Source of the DNA: Agrostemma githago
Taxonomy: Eukaryota > Streptophyta > Magnoliopsida > Caryophyllales > Caryophyllaceae
DNA length: 64,000 bases
NCBI GenBank assembly: GCA_958450325.1
Contig: OY288243.1
Location: forward strand, 35,578,678-35,642,677
Reading direction: 5' to 3'
The notes under the pieces were generated by a model that was not told where the DNA came from, ran no database searches, and saw only the letters and a list, made by a program, of their open reading frames with translations. Positions within the stretch are counted from its first letter, which is position 1. Each line of letters starts with the position of its first letter. A program made the translations under genes and the position numbers. Of the stretch, positions 22,978-35,340 are shown in pieces.

Positions 22978-25563
22978 TGTAGAGACCCACATTTTGACTG
23001 CCAGGTGTCTGTAGCAGTTTCCAAAAAACACCCGATGATGATCGGACGCTAACGTGTTTCTACGCGGTCGGATATGGGCTCAAAATCTTTAGTTGATGGC
23101 TTAGGCATTTACGGAGTAAAAATCTCACAAAACTGACCTCAAATCCAGGCCCAGTGGGTCGTTTCCAGTCAAACAAGACTAATTTGGGTCAAAACCGACA
23201 TCGGAAATAAAACCGACTTTTAGCGATTGGGTCAAACCCCGGTCAAAGTCGTTCCGAGACATACAAAACAGCCATTCAAACATCCAAAGCCCAGTTCAAA
23301 TACAAAACCCACTAAATATCCAAAATCACGGTCCAAAAAACTGACCCGTGCACTCCAGCTGACCCACTCGATCGAGTGTCAGCTCCACTCGATCGAGTAG
23401 GCCCTTAAACAAGCCCGACTGCAGGCGCACTGGGCCACTCGACCGAGTTGGCCAGTTACTCGGTCGAGTAACCCTAGACGGGGTACATGGGCAATGCCTA
23501 TATAAACACCCCCATGCACACACTTCAAGACAACTTTTTCACCCTAAGTCAACCCTAATTTCCGGCTTTACACACATTATTTCAAACCCTAATCACACAT
23601 TAGGAACCCTAATAAACCCTAGCAATTCACAAACCCTAAACCACCATAACTTAGCTTACATCTCGATACTCCCGTGCTAGCCACAACTACGAGTCCCGTC
23701 CGAGAACAAGAACATGTAAGTTGAGGGTGCAAAACCCCGTTCTTTCCCCTCTCCTTCTCTCTCGCGTCGCACGTCGTCTATGTCATCGTCGTTGTCTCAT
23801 TTTTTACTTTATTCGCGTCCTAATATCATTAATATCACTAGTATAAAACATTAAAATACTTGTGAATTTGTGTCGAGTGCAAGGGATGTCGGAATAAGGA
23901 AACCCGAATATACAAGGGTATTGCACCCAGCGTTGCCGGTCGCTTATCCTGACACCCCTAGCACTTGGTTATTGAAACAAGTCAACCTAAATAATAGTTT
24001 TTATTTTCGTTCGCATTATCATCATTCACCGCATATTTCATCAATTACAAACTATTTTCAAAACAAGTGTTTTTTTATAAGGGTCAAAACCCGTTGACGC
24101 GGATCCGACATCACATAATCCCTAAGGATTCATTACGATGTCGGAGAGGCCGAGGGAATCAAGTCTTTCAGTTCAAGTAAAGTGTCGATCCGTTAGATTC
24201 GATACCAACTCAATAGTTGGATGTCGAATCTCAGCGGTTTAGTCAAATAATTTAACTAATCTGATTTTTCATTGATGCTAACATAGATGTCATTAATTCG
24301 ATAAGAATGTGACACTATAAACGCGGAGGAAAATTCATATCGTTTTAGTTAACTTAACGACTTAAAACATTTTTTTTAAGTTCTTACTCTAGTATTCCAT
24401 ATCGATTCAATAATCGAATATGGGATATGACGAGTATCGTAGTTAAGTATCGAGTATAAATTCCACAATATTTATGCCCGATTCAACAAACTCCTCGAAT
24501 TATCAAAAATCAAAAAGCAATTTCGAAATCGACAATAAATTGCAAAGCGAACCCTAGTTCATACAGGAGGCACTCGATCGAGTGCCTAGTCCACTCGGTC
24601 GAGTGGCACCCCAAAAACGAGACAGAATGCTATCTTGGCAACCCCTCGGTCGAGTCTCGCCATGACTCGATCGAGTGGCCATACACTCGGTCGAGTTCCC
24701 TCATAACTCGGTCGAGTGGCGTCTCGAAATCCGGACAGAAGCCTTTCCAGAGGTCCACTCGGTCGAGTGGCCCCTTATCACGTCAAGCCGTGAGTCCTAC
24801 AAGGCCATCCGAGTCTCATCAACGTTTTTTACGACCTAAGTCGACACGTGTCTAATCTATCACGTGAAACATCACTTTTCAAAACCATGCATCATCATAT
24901 TTACATCATTCCATAATATTTTATATTATTCGCAAACCGTTATTATCGTTATACCGTTACTAACAAGTTTGTTATTTTCTTGTTGATTTTCATCGTTTAT
25001 TTTATTGTACTAAAATGAACATTTGCATGCTAAATTTAACTTCGACGTTAGAATTAGTTGCATTAAATCGACATAGAAACCCTTTCAATTCTCGCATGTT
25101 TAGGGTAAAACAATGTTTGCATAACATTTTCACCGTTCAACTAACGCGCGTATTAGAAAGTCACTCGATATCTTAGTAGAGGCCGCTAATGTGCGGGCGG
25201 GGTTGGGTGTCCTTTGTGGGCTTCCCAACACGTACCCTCACCCCTACTCAGAACCTCGGTTTCCGGATGCCCGAAACTGTTGGCGCACGAGAGTCATTAA
25301 ATACACGATAACCGGTAGTGACGGTATCGGTATCGCAATGCAAAGGGATGAGCCCAATAAACTCTGACATCGGAAATGGGCCATACTTTGTGCATGGCCC
25401 ACTACGACATAGAGTGGGTTCGAACGGGCCCGAACTCCCACAAAGTTCGCTGGCGACTCCACTTCGATTTAAATTTCAATTCGATCCATTCTCATATGGA
25501 GATTCATTTGCCTCCCCAAACCCGCGCGTGGCCGCGTCGGGGTGGACCTATGTCATGTCCACA
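22978..25563 (+). repeat. F 5' LTR
   Basis: A 2586 bp LTR, TGTAGAGACCC to GTCATGTCCACA, with its partner at 53019-55627. Features inside: four ACTCGRYCGAGT palindromes at 23365-23469, a TATA box at 23499, a cluster of AAACCCTAA telo-box motifs at 23541-23640, and a second palindrome cluster at 24572-24775. The two LTRs differ by scattered substitutions and a ~23 bp indel within the second palindrome cluster. Confidence 0.95.
23499..23506 (+). promoter_or_regulatory. F LTR TATA box
   Basis: TATATAAA lies 30 bp after the last ACTCGGTCGAGT palindrome. It is also present in the 3' LTR at 53540-53547. The likely transcription start is about 30 bp downstream. Confidence 0.75.
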
Positions 25564-25566
25564 ATT

Positions 25567-25584
25567 TGGCGACTCCGCTGGGGA
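25567..25584 (+). other. F primer binding site
   Basis: TGGCGACTCCGCTGGGGA begins three bases after the LTR. It is complementary to a tRNA ending GCGGAGTCGCCA, probably tRNA-Arg as reported for Ogre/Tat elements (tRNA identity from memory). The identical site in G is at 34267. Confidence 0.85.
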
Positions 25585-25620
25585 TTAACTGATGCGTGAC
25601 TTACCATCGGCATCCTCAGG

Positions 25621-26614
25621 GTGAGACTCGAATAGAAATCGTTTGACTAGTACAATACGCGTTTTAGTTTTACGGTTCATGCATAACCCCATATTTTCCC
25701 GGGTCGGTACTCGCGACCGGCGTCCCACTATACCGTGATGTACTCCAATATGGATATGTCAAAGGTGTCCATAGTCGATTCGAGTGGGTTTCGCGGCATG
25801 TTTTAAGCTCAACTCGACTTAGAAAGTCCGTCCCGATCAACGTCTAGACTATGTGCACTGGTATAGACCCTATCTAGACCGACCGAGACTTAGTATAGAG
25901 CATACATGGCGTCGTTATAATGCTTGCGTGACTATGTGCTACTTGGTTTCCGTGTCGTTTTCAAAAACCGTCAACTTTTTTAAAAAGTACATCTTTTTCA
26001 AGATATCCAATTTCAAAACCCGGGACGTATACCAAACTTAGGACTTATGATTTTACACAAAATAGCCTATTTCTAGCCGGTATTCTGCCCATTTCAAAAC
26101 TCGAAAATATTTTTGGACTTTCAAAACCGAGGCCCGATGCCTTTTTCCATTTTTTTCGAAAAAAATTGGGCCCCTTCCCTGAGTTCTCTCGGATTTTCCA
26201 AAAATAATCCATTTTCAAAGCCTTCCTCTTCTTAGGACTTCTCGTATTTAGCAGTGTCGGGTCGTGTCTTGAGTCGTCGAAGTCTTTAGCGTCGAAACTT
26301 CGTCGATCTTACATCACGGGTTTCTTCCCTATCCCAGTCCGCCTTATTAGACTAAGGCAAGGCCCACCTGCGTAGGACATACTCCTACAAAGGAAGGGTC
26401 GTTTGCACAATCGAGTCCAAAGTATGGGGATGTCTCACGTGGACCTTCTTTCGAACAGGACTCGACCCACCCGCCGAATCCTAAAGAAGGCCCACCTTTC
26501 ACAAGTCACCCGTCTAGGTGTCTTTTCCGAGTCATTTCCCTTTTCAGTCTTGTTCGGGATGTACTTTCTATTTCGGGATTTGGGCTCGTTTCTGATTACG
26601 CGGTGTTCTTACAG
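25621..26614 (+). other. F untranslated leader, probable intron
   Basis: The leader has no sustained ORF. GTGAGA at 25621 and GTTCTTACAG ending at 26614 look like donor and acceptor, with a branch-point-like CTGAT at 26592-26596. G has the same signals at the same distances (34321, 35317, 35295). The gag ATG follows 33 bp after the acceptor. Splicing is inferred. Confidence 0.45.
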
Positions 26615-26646
26615 ACAGGCCACCCGAGACCAGATATCAACGCAAG

Positions 26647-28351
26647 ATGGACGAATTGAAGAACGCACTAGCCAATATCGAAAACCAATTGACTGCCATC
26701 CAGACTGACCAAACGACACTCGCCACTCGTGTGAGGGATTCCTTCTGCTGGATCTGAGCCCACTGGGCCCATAGCTGAACTAATCAGCGTTGTTCGCAGG
26801 CTCGAAGAACAGGTTCACCTGTCAACGAACAACTCGATCCACACTGAAAATGCTCGTTCCTATTCGCCTTTAAATTCTCGAGCTACCTGCTAACCTCAAC
26901 CTCACGGGAATTCCAATGTTTGAGGGTACTGAAGACCCGGTCCACCACATCCGGGCTTTCAAAGATTTTATGGAGGTCAAAGGGGTGAAGTCCACCATGT
27001 TTACGCACTTATTCCCTTCCTCCCTTGAAAAGCATCCTAAGGCCTGGTTCTACAGGCTCGATTCCAAGAAATATAAGACTTGGGATGATGTGGCAACTGA
27101 ATTTGCTCGGAATTATGCTGACAATACCGAGATCCAGACTACAATGCGTACTCTAGAAGTGATGGCCCAAGAGCTCAAAGAAGGGTTCACAAAATATCTC
27201 CAAAGATGGCAGGCCGAAAGTGTGAAGTTGGTTGATAAGCCCAGCGATAAAGTGCTAGTGGAGGCTTTTGTCAAGAATCTCCTCCCATCCTACCGGGTCC
27301 ATCTCCGGTGTGCCAACATCCCCAATTTGCCGCCCTTAGTGAAATGGGCACAAGGATCGGGGATGACTTAAGGTTAGAGAGCCTGACTAAGGCCTCTACC
27401 AAGGGATATCAGGGGGCCAGCTCATCTGTGAGCAAGCCCACACCGGCAGCTGCAACTCGCAGCATCTTCGATGAGGTAAATCTGCTTGACACCTCATCCA
27501 AAAAGAATACACCAACTCGGGTATTCACGGATATAGGGACTACCTATACCTACGCCTTACAAAGGCTATCTTCAAAAGGCCTTATTAAACCAATAGGCCC
27601 GACTCGCGAACTTCCAGTGGAGAAAAGGCCCAAGAGCTACAATGTCCAAGCCTATTGCCAGTATCACCGTGGTAATGGGCATGACACGGAAAAATGTTGG
27701 AAACTGAAGCATCTGATCCAAGATCTAATCGAGAATGGGAAAATACCGTTGCCCGGAGACAAACCGAGGAACAAAGAAAACCCGTTCAGTGCCCATGCTA
27801 AATTCACCAGGGAGGTAATTGACTACTCTCACCTCATTTCCCCTTATATCCCACAAATTAACGGGATATGGTTCGACGATGAGGACGATGTTTACCTGGC
27901 CAAAGGGGAAACTTTCCCTATCACAAGTGAAGAGGTCCGAAAAGCTAAGTCCAAAGCCTTAGCCACTAACCACCTCGCCGCAGCTGGGCGCCCTACTCCC
28001 ACAACCGTCACTGAACCTGCCTGGACGGATCCTACCCCCAAAGAACCAAGCAGCGACACGGCTTTGGTCCAGCAATTGAAGAGGGTTCGAGCTGACTTAA
28101 CCATATGGCAACGTCTGGTTAGCTCGCAAGCACATCGAGAAGCACTGACCAAGGCTCTCGATGAAATCAAGGTCGACTCTCAGGTTACCCCCGCTGAAAT
28201 GGTAGCCACTATCATGCCCTATCTCAAGGCCAAATCCAAAGAAGAAGGCCCACTCATAACCTTCTGTGAGTCCGATCTACCACCATTTGGGGCCGCCCAT
28301 AATTTGCCCTATACATCACGGTCATTTGCCGGGGGAAGTACCTCCCAATGA
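26647..28351 (+). pseudogene. gag: F gag
   Basis: The start at 26647 (MDELKNALANIENQL) matches the G gag N-terminus. Frame changes occur before 26916, where the capsid domain runs FEGTEDPVHHIRAFKDFM to LLPSYRVHL, and again near 27330, after which the frame continues (LSEMGTRIGDDLRLESL) to 28351. A CHHC knuckle YCQYHRGNGHDTEKC, typical of Tat gag, lies near 27652-27696. At least two frameshifts break it. Gag packages element RNA into cytoplasmic particles. Confidence 0.88.
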
Positions 28352-29355
28352 CCCTAATCGATGACGGATCTGCTGTAAAGGTCCTTCCCTTAAGGACCGC
28401 TAGGGCCCTCGGCATCACAGATGCCGACTATCTCCCAACGGCACAGACTATCCAGGCTTTCGACGGAAGCCCAAAACCAGTCGTCGGGGTCGTTAAGCTA
28501 ACAATAATAATGGGCCCAATCGAAAAAGAATTGGAGTTTCAGGTGATCGATGTCACCTCGTCCTTTAACTTACTACTAGGAAGGCCTTGGATCCATGCAG
28601 TCAAGGCCGTATCCTCTACCCTCCACTGAAAAGTCAAGATGCCGCTTCAGGACGATGTCATCACACTGGAGGCGACCCCCATTACCGTAGCAAGTTGCAA
28701 TGCTACGGGCCGGACCGACCCACGAGGATTTAATTTCGTGGGCATAATCGAGGAGGAATATCTCTTTAGGCCTTACTTTACCACTAGCATCGACACGATG
28801 CTACAAAACTTGGGCTACTTACCGGGGGTTACCTCGAGGCCATATCTTCCAGCTGGGAAGATTATCGAGGTCCTAAACAGTGGAGAATCACAGTTCGGAT
28901 TGGGGTATGCTATAACCCCGAAAAACGTGGTCCGGGCTGGTATTCAGAAGGCCACCAACCTCATCAAGGGTACTTACTTAGGCCCTTATAGCCCGAAGTT
29001 AACTGACTACTTCGTCACTTCTGTATTCGAAGCTATTCAAGTTGGCCTCTGCCAACCCACCATTACATATCCCGAGACCAAAACGGCTCGGGAATGCAAT
29101 TTCATCCCTGATGATATATTCACCCTTATCCAGGCCGAGTCCAAAGAAGGTGAAAACAACTCCGAGCCCGTGTTGGGGCTCTTATTTGGAGAAGACAAGG
29201 CTGTCCCCGCTCCAAAGCAGGATCTGGTCAATCTAATCCTCCGCAGCAACCGGTTTGACCCAACAAAACTAATCTCTGAAGTTGGTGCAGATACCGGGAA
29301 AAGGGCCTGGAGGAAGACCATCAAGTGGACCGACAACCAAGGACGGACCTACTAG
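28348..29355 (+). pseudogene. F protease and protease-RT linker
   Basis: 28348-28629 encodes an aspartic protease with active-site LIDDGSAVKVLP and the conserved LLLGRPWIH. A stop (TGA at 28627) follows, apparently from a Trp codon. 28639-29355 is a linker of 238 codons with GYLPG and FGLGYAI, which loosely recalls a G-patch, ending in a TAG stop. All are in one frame, shifted relative to the gag frame upstream. Retroviral-type proteases mature gag-pol; this one is separated from gag by a frameshift. Confidence 0.85.
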
Positions 29356-31725
29356 CTAACCACCGGCGAGGGAGACATGCCGGATATCGAGTCCAAGTCC
29401 AAGTCTGAGTCGGAGTCAGAGTCGGAGTCTGAGTCCAAGTCTAGAGGGTCTAGTGCTAGAGTCCAATCTGTAACCCCTCTTCCTTTAGCCACTTCCACTG
29501 AGGTCTCAGGGCCTGTCCCAAGACCTCTCCCTATCCCGCCACCGACCAACGAGCAGATGGCCGCTCTATTCGAGCTTTTCTCAAAATTTACTATTAATAA
29601 TAATAACGAAAACTGTTCTACTTACGACTTGTCTTATTTCCAAAATTCTTTCAAATTCAAAAATTTTATATGCAATGACATTGAGAAACCCGACGAACTG
29701 GTACCTCTTACTCCACACTTGATCGAGGAGATCGAACAAAGGGAATCCCGAGATCCGGTAATTGAAGAAATCGAGTCCATTAATGTGGGAACCACTTTAG
29801 AGCCCCAGATGCTTAAGTTGGGCCTATCTTTAGATCCCGAGGAGAGAAAACAATTCACGGACCTCCTCCAGGAATTTAAGGACGTCTTCGCATGGTCCTA
29901 CAAGGACATGCCGGGGATAGACTGGGAAATAGCTGAACACCGCATACCCATCAAATATGGGTGCAAGCCGGTAAAACAGAAGCTCCGAAGGATGAAGCCC
30001 GAATGGTCTCTCAAAGTCAAAGAGCAAGTAGACAAACAATTCAAAGCAGGCTTTATACAAGTGTCTGAATATCCAGACTGGGTCGCAAACATCGTGCCGG
30101 TACCCAAGAAGGACGGCAAGGTACAGGTATGTGTAGACTTTCGGGACCTTAACAAGGCCAGCCCAAAAGACGATTTCCCGTTACCACACATCGACGTACT
30201 GGTGGATAACATGGTCGATCATGCCCTTCTATCATTCATGGACGGGTATGCCGGATACAATCAAATCAAAATGGCAGAAGAGGATATGAGTAAGACCACC
30301 TTCATTACACCTTGGGGTACTTACTGTTACACCATCATGCCATTTGGGCTTATCAACGCCGGGGCCACTTATCAACGGACCGCCACTACTTTATTACATG
30401 ATATGATGCATAAAGAAGTGGAGGTCTACGTGGAAGACATGATCGTCAAGTCCAAAGATCGAAGCGGACACATCACGGCCCTAAGAAACTTCTTTACCAA
30501 GCTGCGTAAATACAATATGAGACTAAACCCTCAAAAATGCAGTTTCGGGGTAACGTCGGGCAAATTACTGGGCCATATCGTTAGCCAACGCGGCATCGAG
30601 GTCGACCCAGCTAAAATCAAAGCCATCACCGAGATGCAACCACCCAAGACCTAAAGAGAAATAAGGGGGTTTCTCGGGAAAGTCCAATACATCAGCCGGT
30701 TTATTTCAAAGCTAACCATGGTATGTGAGCCCATTTTCAAGAAACTGAAAATAGGAGAACGGGTACTGTGGGACGATAAATGTCAAGCGGCTTTTGATAA
30801 AATCAAGGAGATTTTGTCTGCACCACCGGTTTTAATGCCACCTCAACCCGGTCTGCCTTTATCGTTATACCTAACAACAACCGAGACAACCATGGGGGCT
30901 ATGTTGGCCCGGACAATCGATTCCGAAGAACGGGCTATCTACTACATCAGTAAAAAGTTCCTGGAGTATGAATGCAAATATACAATGCTCGAAAAGACGT
31001 GTCTAGCTCTTGTCTGGGCCACTAAAAAGCTTTGACACTACATGCTTAGCCACGAAGTACATGTTTTATCCAAAATGGATCCTATCAAGTACCTGTTCGA
31101 GAAGCCCATCCTCAATGGCAGGATGTCCAGATGGACTTTGATGCTCGTAGAGTTTGACCTCAAATTTGTGCCATTAAAAGCCATCAAAGGCCGGGTAGTG
31201 GCGGAATTCCTTGCCGACAGTCCGATATCTGAAGAGGGACACACCGATACTTGGGCCTTTCCTGATGAAGACATATTCCATACCAATACCGAAACATGGG
31301 ATTTGTATTTTGACGGGGCATCCAACTTCCGAGGATTTGGGGTCGGAATTCTGTTAATCTCACCACAAGGGGAGCACACCCCCTTATCCATCAAATTGGA
31401 CTTTGGCGTGACCAACAAGGCAGCCGAATAAGAAGCATGCGTTCACGGGTTGCAAGCCGCCGCTGATCTAGGAGTAACGAACCTCCGGGTCCACGGTGAT
31501 TCATCATTGGTCATCGATCAAGCGCTCCAAAAATGGAAAACTCGGAATGCCAATCTCGTGGCTTACCAAGCACGAGTTTGAGGCGTATCAGAATTCGTCG
31601 AAGGAAGTTCTATACATTTTATATCGTATCTAAGGGGTTCTGGAGAAACAATTCCAGAAGGTGGAGTATATATATCTACCCCGGGAAGAAAATCAATTTG
31701 CAGACGCACTTTCAAAATTAGCATC
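29356..31725 (+). pseudogene. pol: F pol, first part: reverse transcriptase, RNase H and second RNase H
   Basis: An (SE)n-rich linker (29398-29440) precedes the RT domain: VPVPKKDGKVQVCVDFRDLN, LSFMDGYAGYNQI, MPFGLINAGATYQR. The catalytic box reads YVED instead of YVDD, so one metal-binding Asp is lost. In-frame stops lie at 30652, 31033 and 31429. RNase H follows (EYECKYTMLEKTCLALVWA). The second, archaeal-type RNase H has LYFDGAS, NKAAE and VHGDSSLV. A ~56 bp insertion near 31580-31640 disrupts the end. Element G begins at 31726 and the gene resumes at 46488. Confidence 0.92.
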
Positions 31726-34263
31726 TGTAGACACCCACATTTGACCGCCAGGTGTCTATAGTAGTTCCCGCCAAACACCCGATGATGATTGGACGTAAAC
31801 GTGCTTTGACGAACTCGGATATGGGCTTGTAATCATAGACATTTGGTTTAGACTTTTTAAGGAGTACAAATTTCATAAAACCGACCTCAAATTTAGGCCC
31901 AGTGGGTCGTTTCGAGTCAAATAACACTAATTTGGGTCGAAACCGTCACCAGGGGTAAAACCGTCTTTTAGCGACCGAGTCAAAACCCGGTCAAAGATTT
32001 TCCCGAGACTTGTGGACCGACCGTGATGTCTCACGCGTCCCATTTCTACCCAAACTCCACAAAAAATCAGCTTCACAAAATAATAAACAATTCCGTTAAA
32101 GGTAGAATTCGATCTCGAGTAGGAATCCTATCCGAGAACCGACTCAAACACTCAACCGAGTGCAAACACTCGGCCGAGTAATACACAACCAGCCGGGTTT
32201 TCTTACTTCCTCACCAAGAAAACGGAATCCTCGTTCTCCTCAGCTTCTTACTCAAGCGGTAATTCTAGCTCAAACAGGAATCCTATTCAAAAACCGATTC
32301 GAACACCCGACCGAGTGTAAAACACTCGGCCAAAACAGCACAAATCAGCCGAGATTTCCTTTCTTCTTGGCCAAGAAAGCGGAATTCTTATGCTCCTTAA
32401 ACTCCTACGTTTCCTATCCTAAGCAGTATTCAAACTCTCCTAAACCAAGGTTGGAAACTCCCTAAAAATAGGACCTCCCGTCCAACACAAAACAGAACGT
32501 TTTTTTCCAGCCAATATACACGGTTTTACACACCCATCACACCGAAAAAACAGCCTTATAACACGGTTTACATACATCATCGATAGTTAGAAAATCCTGA
32601 CACTTTCGAAGCCTTGCAACCTCGACGAAACCGGCCAAACCCGACGTCCCAAATCACCCAAACCGATACACCTTAACTCATCATCATCATCTCGACGCTC
32701 CCAAGTCTAAGCCACTTCCCGACGAGCCTTATCCCGAGAAAACAAAGCATGTAGGTTGAGGGTGTAAATCAAACCCGTCTCTCTTTCTTCTCTTCCCTTC
32801 TCCTCATCTTTTTTATTATTATGGGTCTTTCGTCGGTCTTTTTTATTTTCTAATATCGATATTATTAAAAACTATTTTCATATATCGAATATTCTTAAAA
32901 TATGATATCGATTCTATATAATCGAATATCGTATCAAAAAGAATTATATTAAGTTTTCGACGATATCATTATATTCTTTTCGTTCAAAATTCTTTTTTTT
33001 ACTTTTCGTTCAAAACAAACTTTTTCAAAACCTTTTCTAAAGCCATTCCGACTATTCGATATCGATTTCATAATCGAATATCGAATATGACGAATATCGA
33101 AAATATAAACCGAGTATAAATTAATCCATATTTGTACACGATTTATAAGATTTTTCGAACAAAAAAATAAAAAGTGGACAGACCCGTACGCGAGTCGCGC
33201 CCGGTCCAGGCGACTCGCGCACGAGTCTGTAACCCGGTCCTATTTTTTTAGTTTTTCGTTCGTTTATTTTTATTATTTTACGAAACGATTTCTAAATTTA
33301 TATCTTTTCTAAAACTATTCTAAATATTTGATATTGATTTCACAGTCGACTATCGAATATAGCGAATATCGATAATATTAAGTCGAGTACGAATTATGCG
33401 ATATTCGTACGCGATTTAATCAAAAAATTTCCGGAAACCGTCGTCGAAATCAGGCCGCCACGCGACCCGCCTGAGCCCCGGGCGAGTCGCGCGGCAGACT
33501 GTCCAAGCGCGCCCCTTTTCGTTTTTTTATTATTTTTCGAACTTCGTTTTTTATACAAAACGACGTTTTAACAATGTTTTTTCAGATTTTGATTAATTCT
33601 TATTTTCTCGATTTCATATATTTATTTCCTATTCATCGTTACTAACCCGTTTTCTCGTGTTTGTAGCAAATTATTCTCATATTTTCTTTTTATCGTTTTA
33701 TTAGACTAAAACGAACCCACATGCTAAAATAACTTTGACGTTAGTAGTTTAACATGCATTAAACGACTTAGCAACCCATTTATTTATTTTTCCTCACATG
33801 TCTTAGGAAAATAATCTCTGCATATCATTCAATCGTCGAACTAACGCGTGTACACAAAACCGAACGATATCTTAGTAAAGGCCGCTAAGTGCGGGCGGGG
33901 TTGGGTGTTCTCATTGAACTTCCCAACACGTACCCTCACCCCTTACTCAAAACCGTGGTTTCCGGATGTCCGAAACCATTGGCAACGAGAGTCATTCAAT
34001 ATACGATTAACCGCTCAAGTCGGCATCGGTATCGTAATGCTAAGGGACGAACCCAATAAACTCTGACATCGGAAATGGGTCAGGCTTTAAGTATGGCCCA
34101 CTACGACATAGAGTGGGTTCGAATGGTTCCGAATAACCATAAAATTCGGTGGCGACTCCTACTTCGATTTAAAATTCTATTCGATCCATCTCATATGGAA
34201 ATTCTATCGCCTCCCCAAAACCCGCGCTTCGCCGCGTCGGGGTGGACCTATGTCATGTCCACA
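31726..34263 (+). repeat. G 5' LTR
   Basis: A 2538 bp LTR, TGTAGACACCC to GTCATGTCCACA. It has ACTCGGCCGAGT-type palindromes at about 32148-32181 and 32304-32335, and GCGAGTCGCGC-type repeats near 33187-33230 and 33465-33500. The TATA box is mutated here (TAAAAATA at 32463-32470) but intact in the 3' LTR. Confidence 0.95.
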
Positions 34264-34266
34264 ATT

Positions 34267-34284
34267 TGGCGACTCCGCTGGGGA
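34267..34284 (+). other. G primer binding site
   Basis: TGGCGACTCCGCTGGGGA lies three bases after the LTR, identical to F. Confidence 0.85.
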
Positions 34285-34320
34285 ATAAATGATGTGTCAC
34301 TTACCATCGGCATCCTCATG

Positions 34321-35317
34321 GTGAGACTCGAAAAGAAATCGTTCGATTAGTAATGTACACGTTTTAGTTCAATGGTTCATGCATAACCCCGTTCTATCCC
34401 GGGCCGGTTACTTGTGACCGACGTCCCACTATACCACGGTGCATTTCTACTTGGATGCACTAAAGACTTCGATCGCGGAACTCGCATGGGTTTTACGGCA
34501 GATTCGAAGACCAATTCGGCTTAGGAGGTCTGTCCTGATTTGCGAGAATGCGATCGTTGTTGGTATAGACCCTATTCGACCGACCGAGACTTAGACTAAG
34601 AGCATACATGGCGTCGTTATACTGTTTCTATGACTACATGCTACTTGATCTTCTTTGGTCTTTTCAAAAATCGTCATTTTTTTAAAAAAAAAATTTACAT
34701 CTTTTCAAATCCATCTACTTTTTCAAAACCCGGAAAGCTGCCGAATTTAGGACTTATGATTTTGACTCAAAATAGCCTATTTTAGCCGGTATGCTGTCCA
34801 AACCTTTTCAAAAAAAAAGCCCGAAATCTCGGCCCGATAACCTCTTTCTCGGTTTTCAAAAAAATCGGGTCTTCCAATCCGACTTCGCTCGGTTTTCAAA
34901 TCCAAATTCCCTTTTCGAAACCCTTTTCTTCTTAGGACTTCCCGTATTTAGCAGTGTCGGGTCTTGTCATAAGTTAGAATCTATAGCATCGAAACTCCGT
35001 CGATCTTATATCACGGGTTTCCACCCCATCCCAGTCCGCCTTACTTGTCAAGGCACGGCCCACCTTCGTAGGACAGACTCCTACAAAGGGAAGCCCGTTT
35101 ATACACTCGAGTCCAAAGTCTGGGGAATTCTCACATAGACCTTCCTTCGAACAGGACTAGGCCCACTCTGCCGAATCCTAATGAAGGCCCACCATTCATG
35201 GGTCATCCGTCTAGAAGTCAGTCTCCGGTCTTCTTCTAGTTTAGTCTTTTCCTTGCTTGGGATGTACTTTTGATTCTAAGATCTGGGTCAGTTACTGATT
35301 ACGCGGTGCCCTTACAG
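34321..35317 (+). other. G untranslated leader, probable intron
   Basis: A donor-like GTGAGA at 34321, branch-like CTGAT at 35295-35299 and acceptor CCTTACAG ending at 35317 bracket a 997 bp leader, matching F within a few bases. The gag ATG is at 35341. Confidence 0.45.
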
Positions 35318-35340
35318 ACAGGCCACCCCACACTCGAGCC

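Noticed and set aside
29037..29336. Antisense ORFs over F and G pol
   Set aside because: Open frames opposite conserved RT-linker coding sequence, with no start context, intron or motif, unlike the true antisense gene.
32160..32465. ORFs at 32160-32465 and 44339-44695
   Set aside because: Inside G LTRs; differences between the copies do not follow codon pattern.
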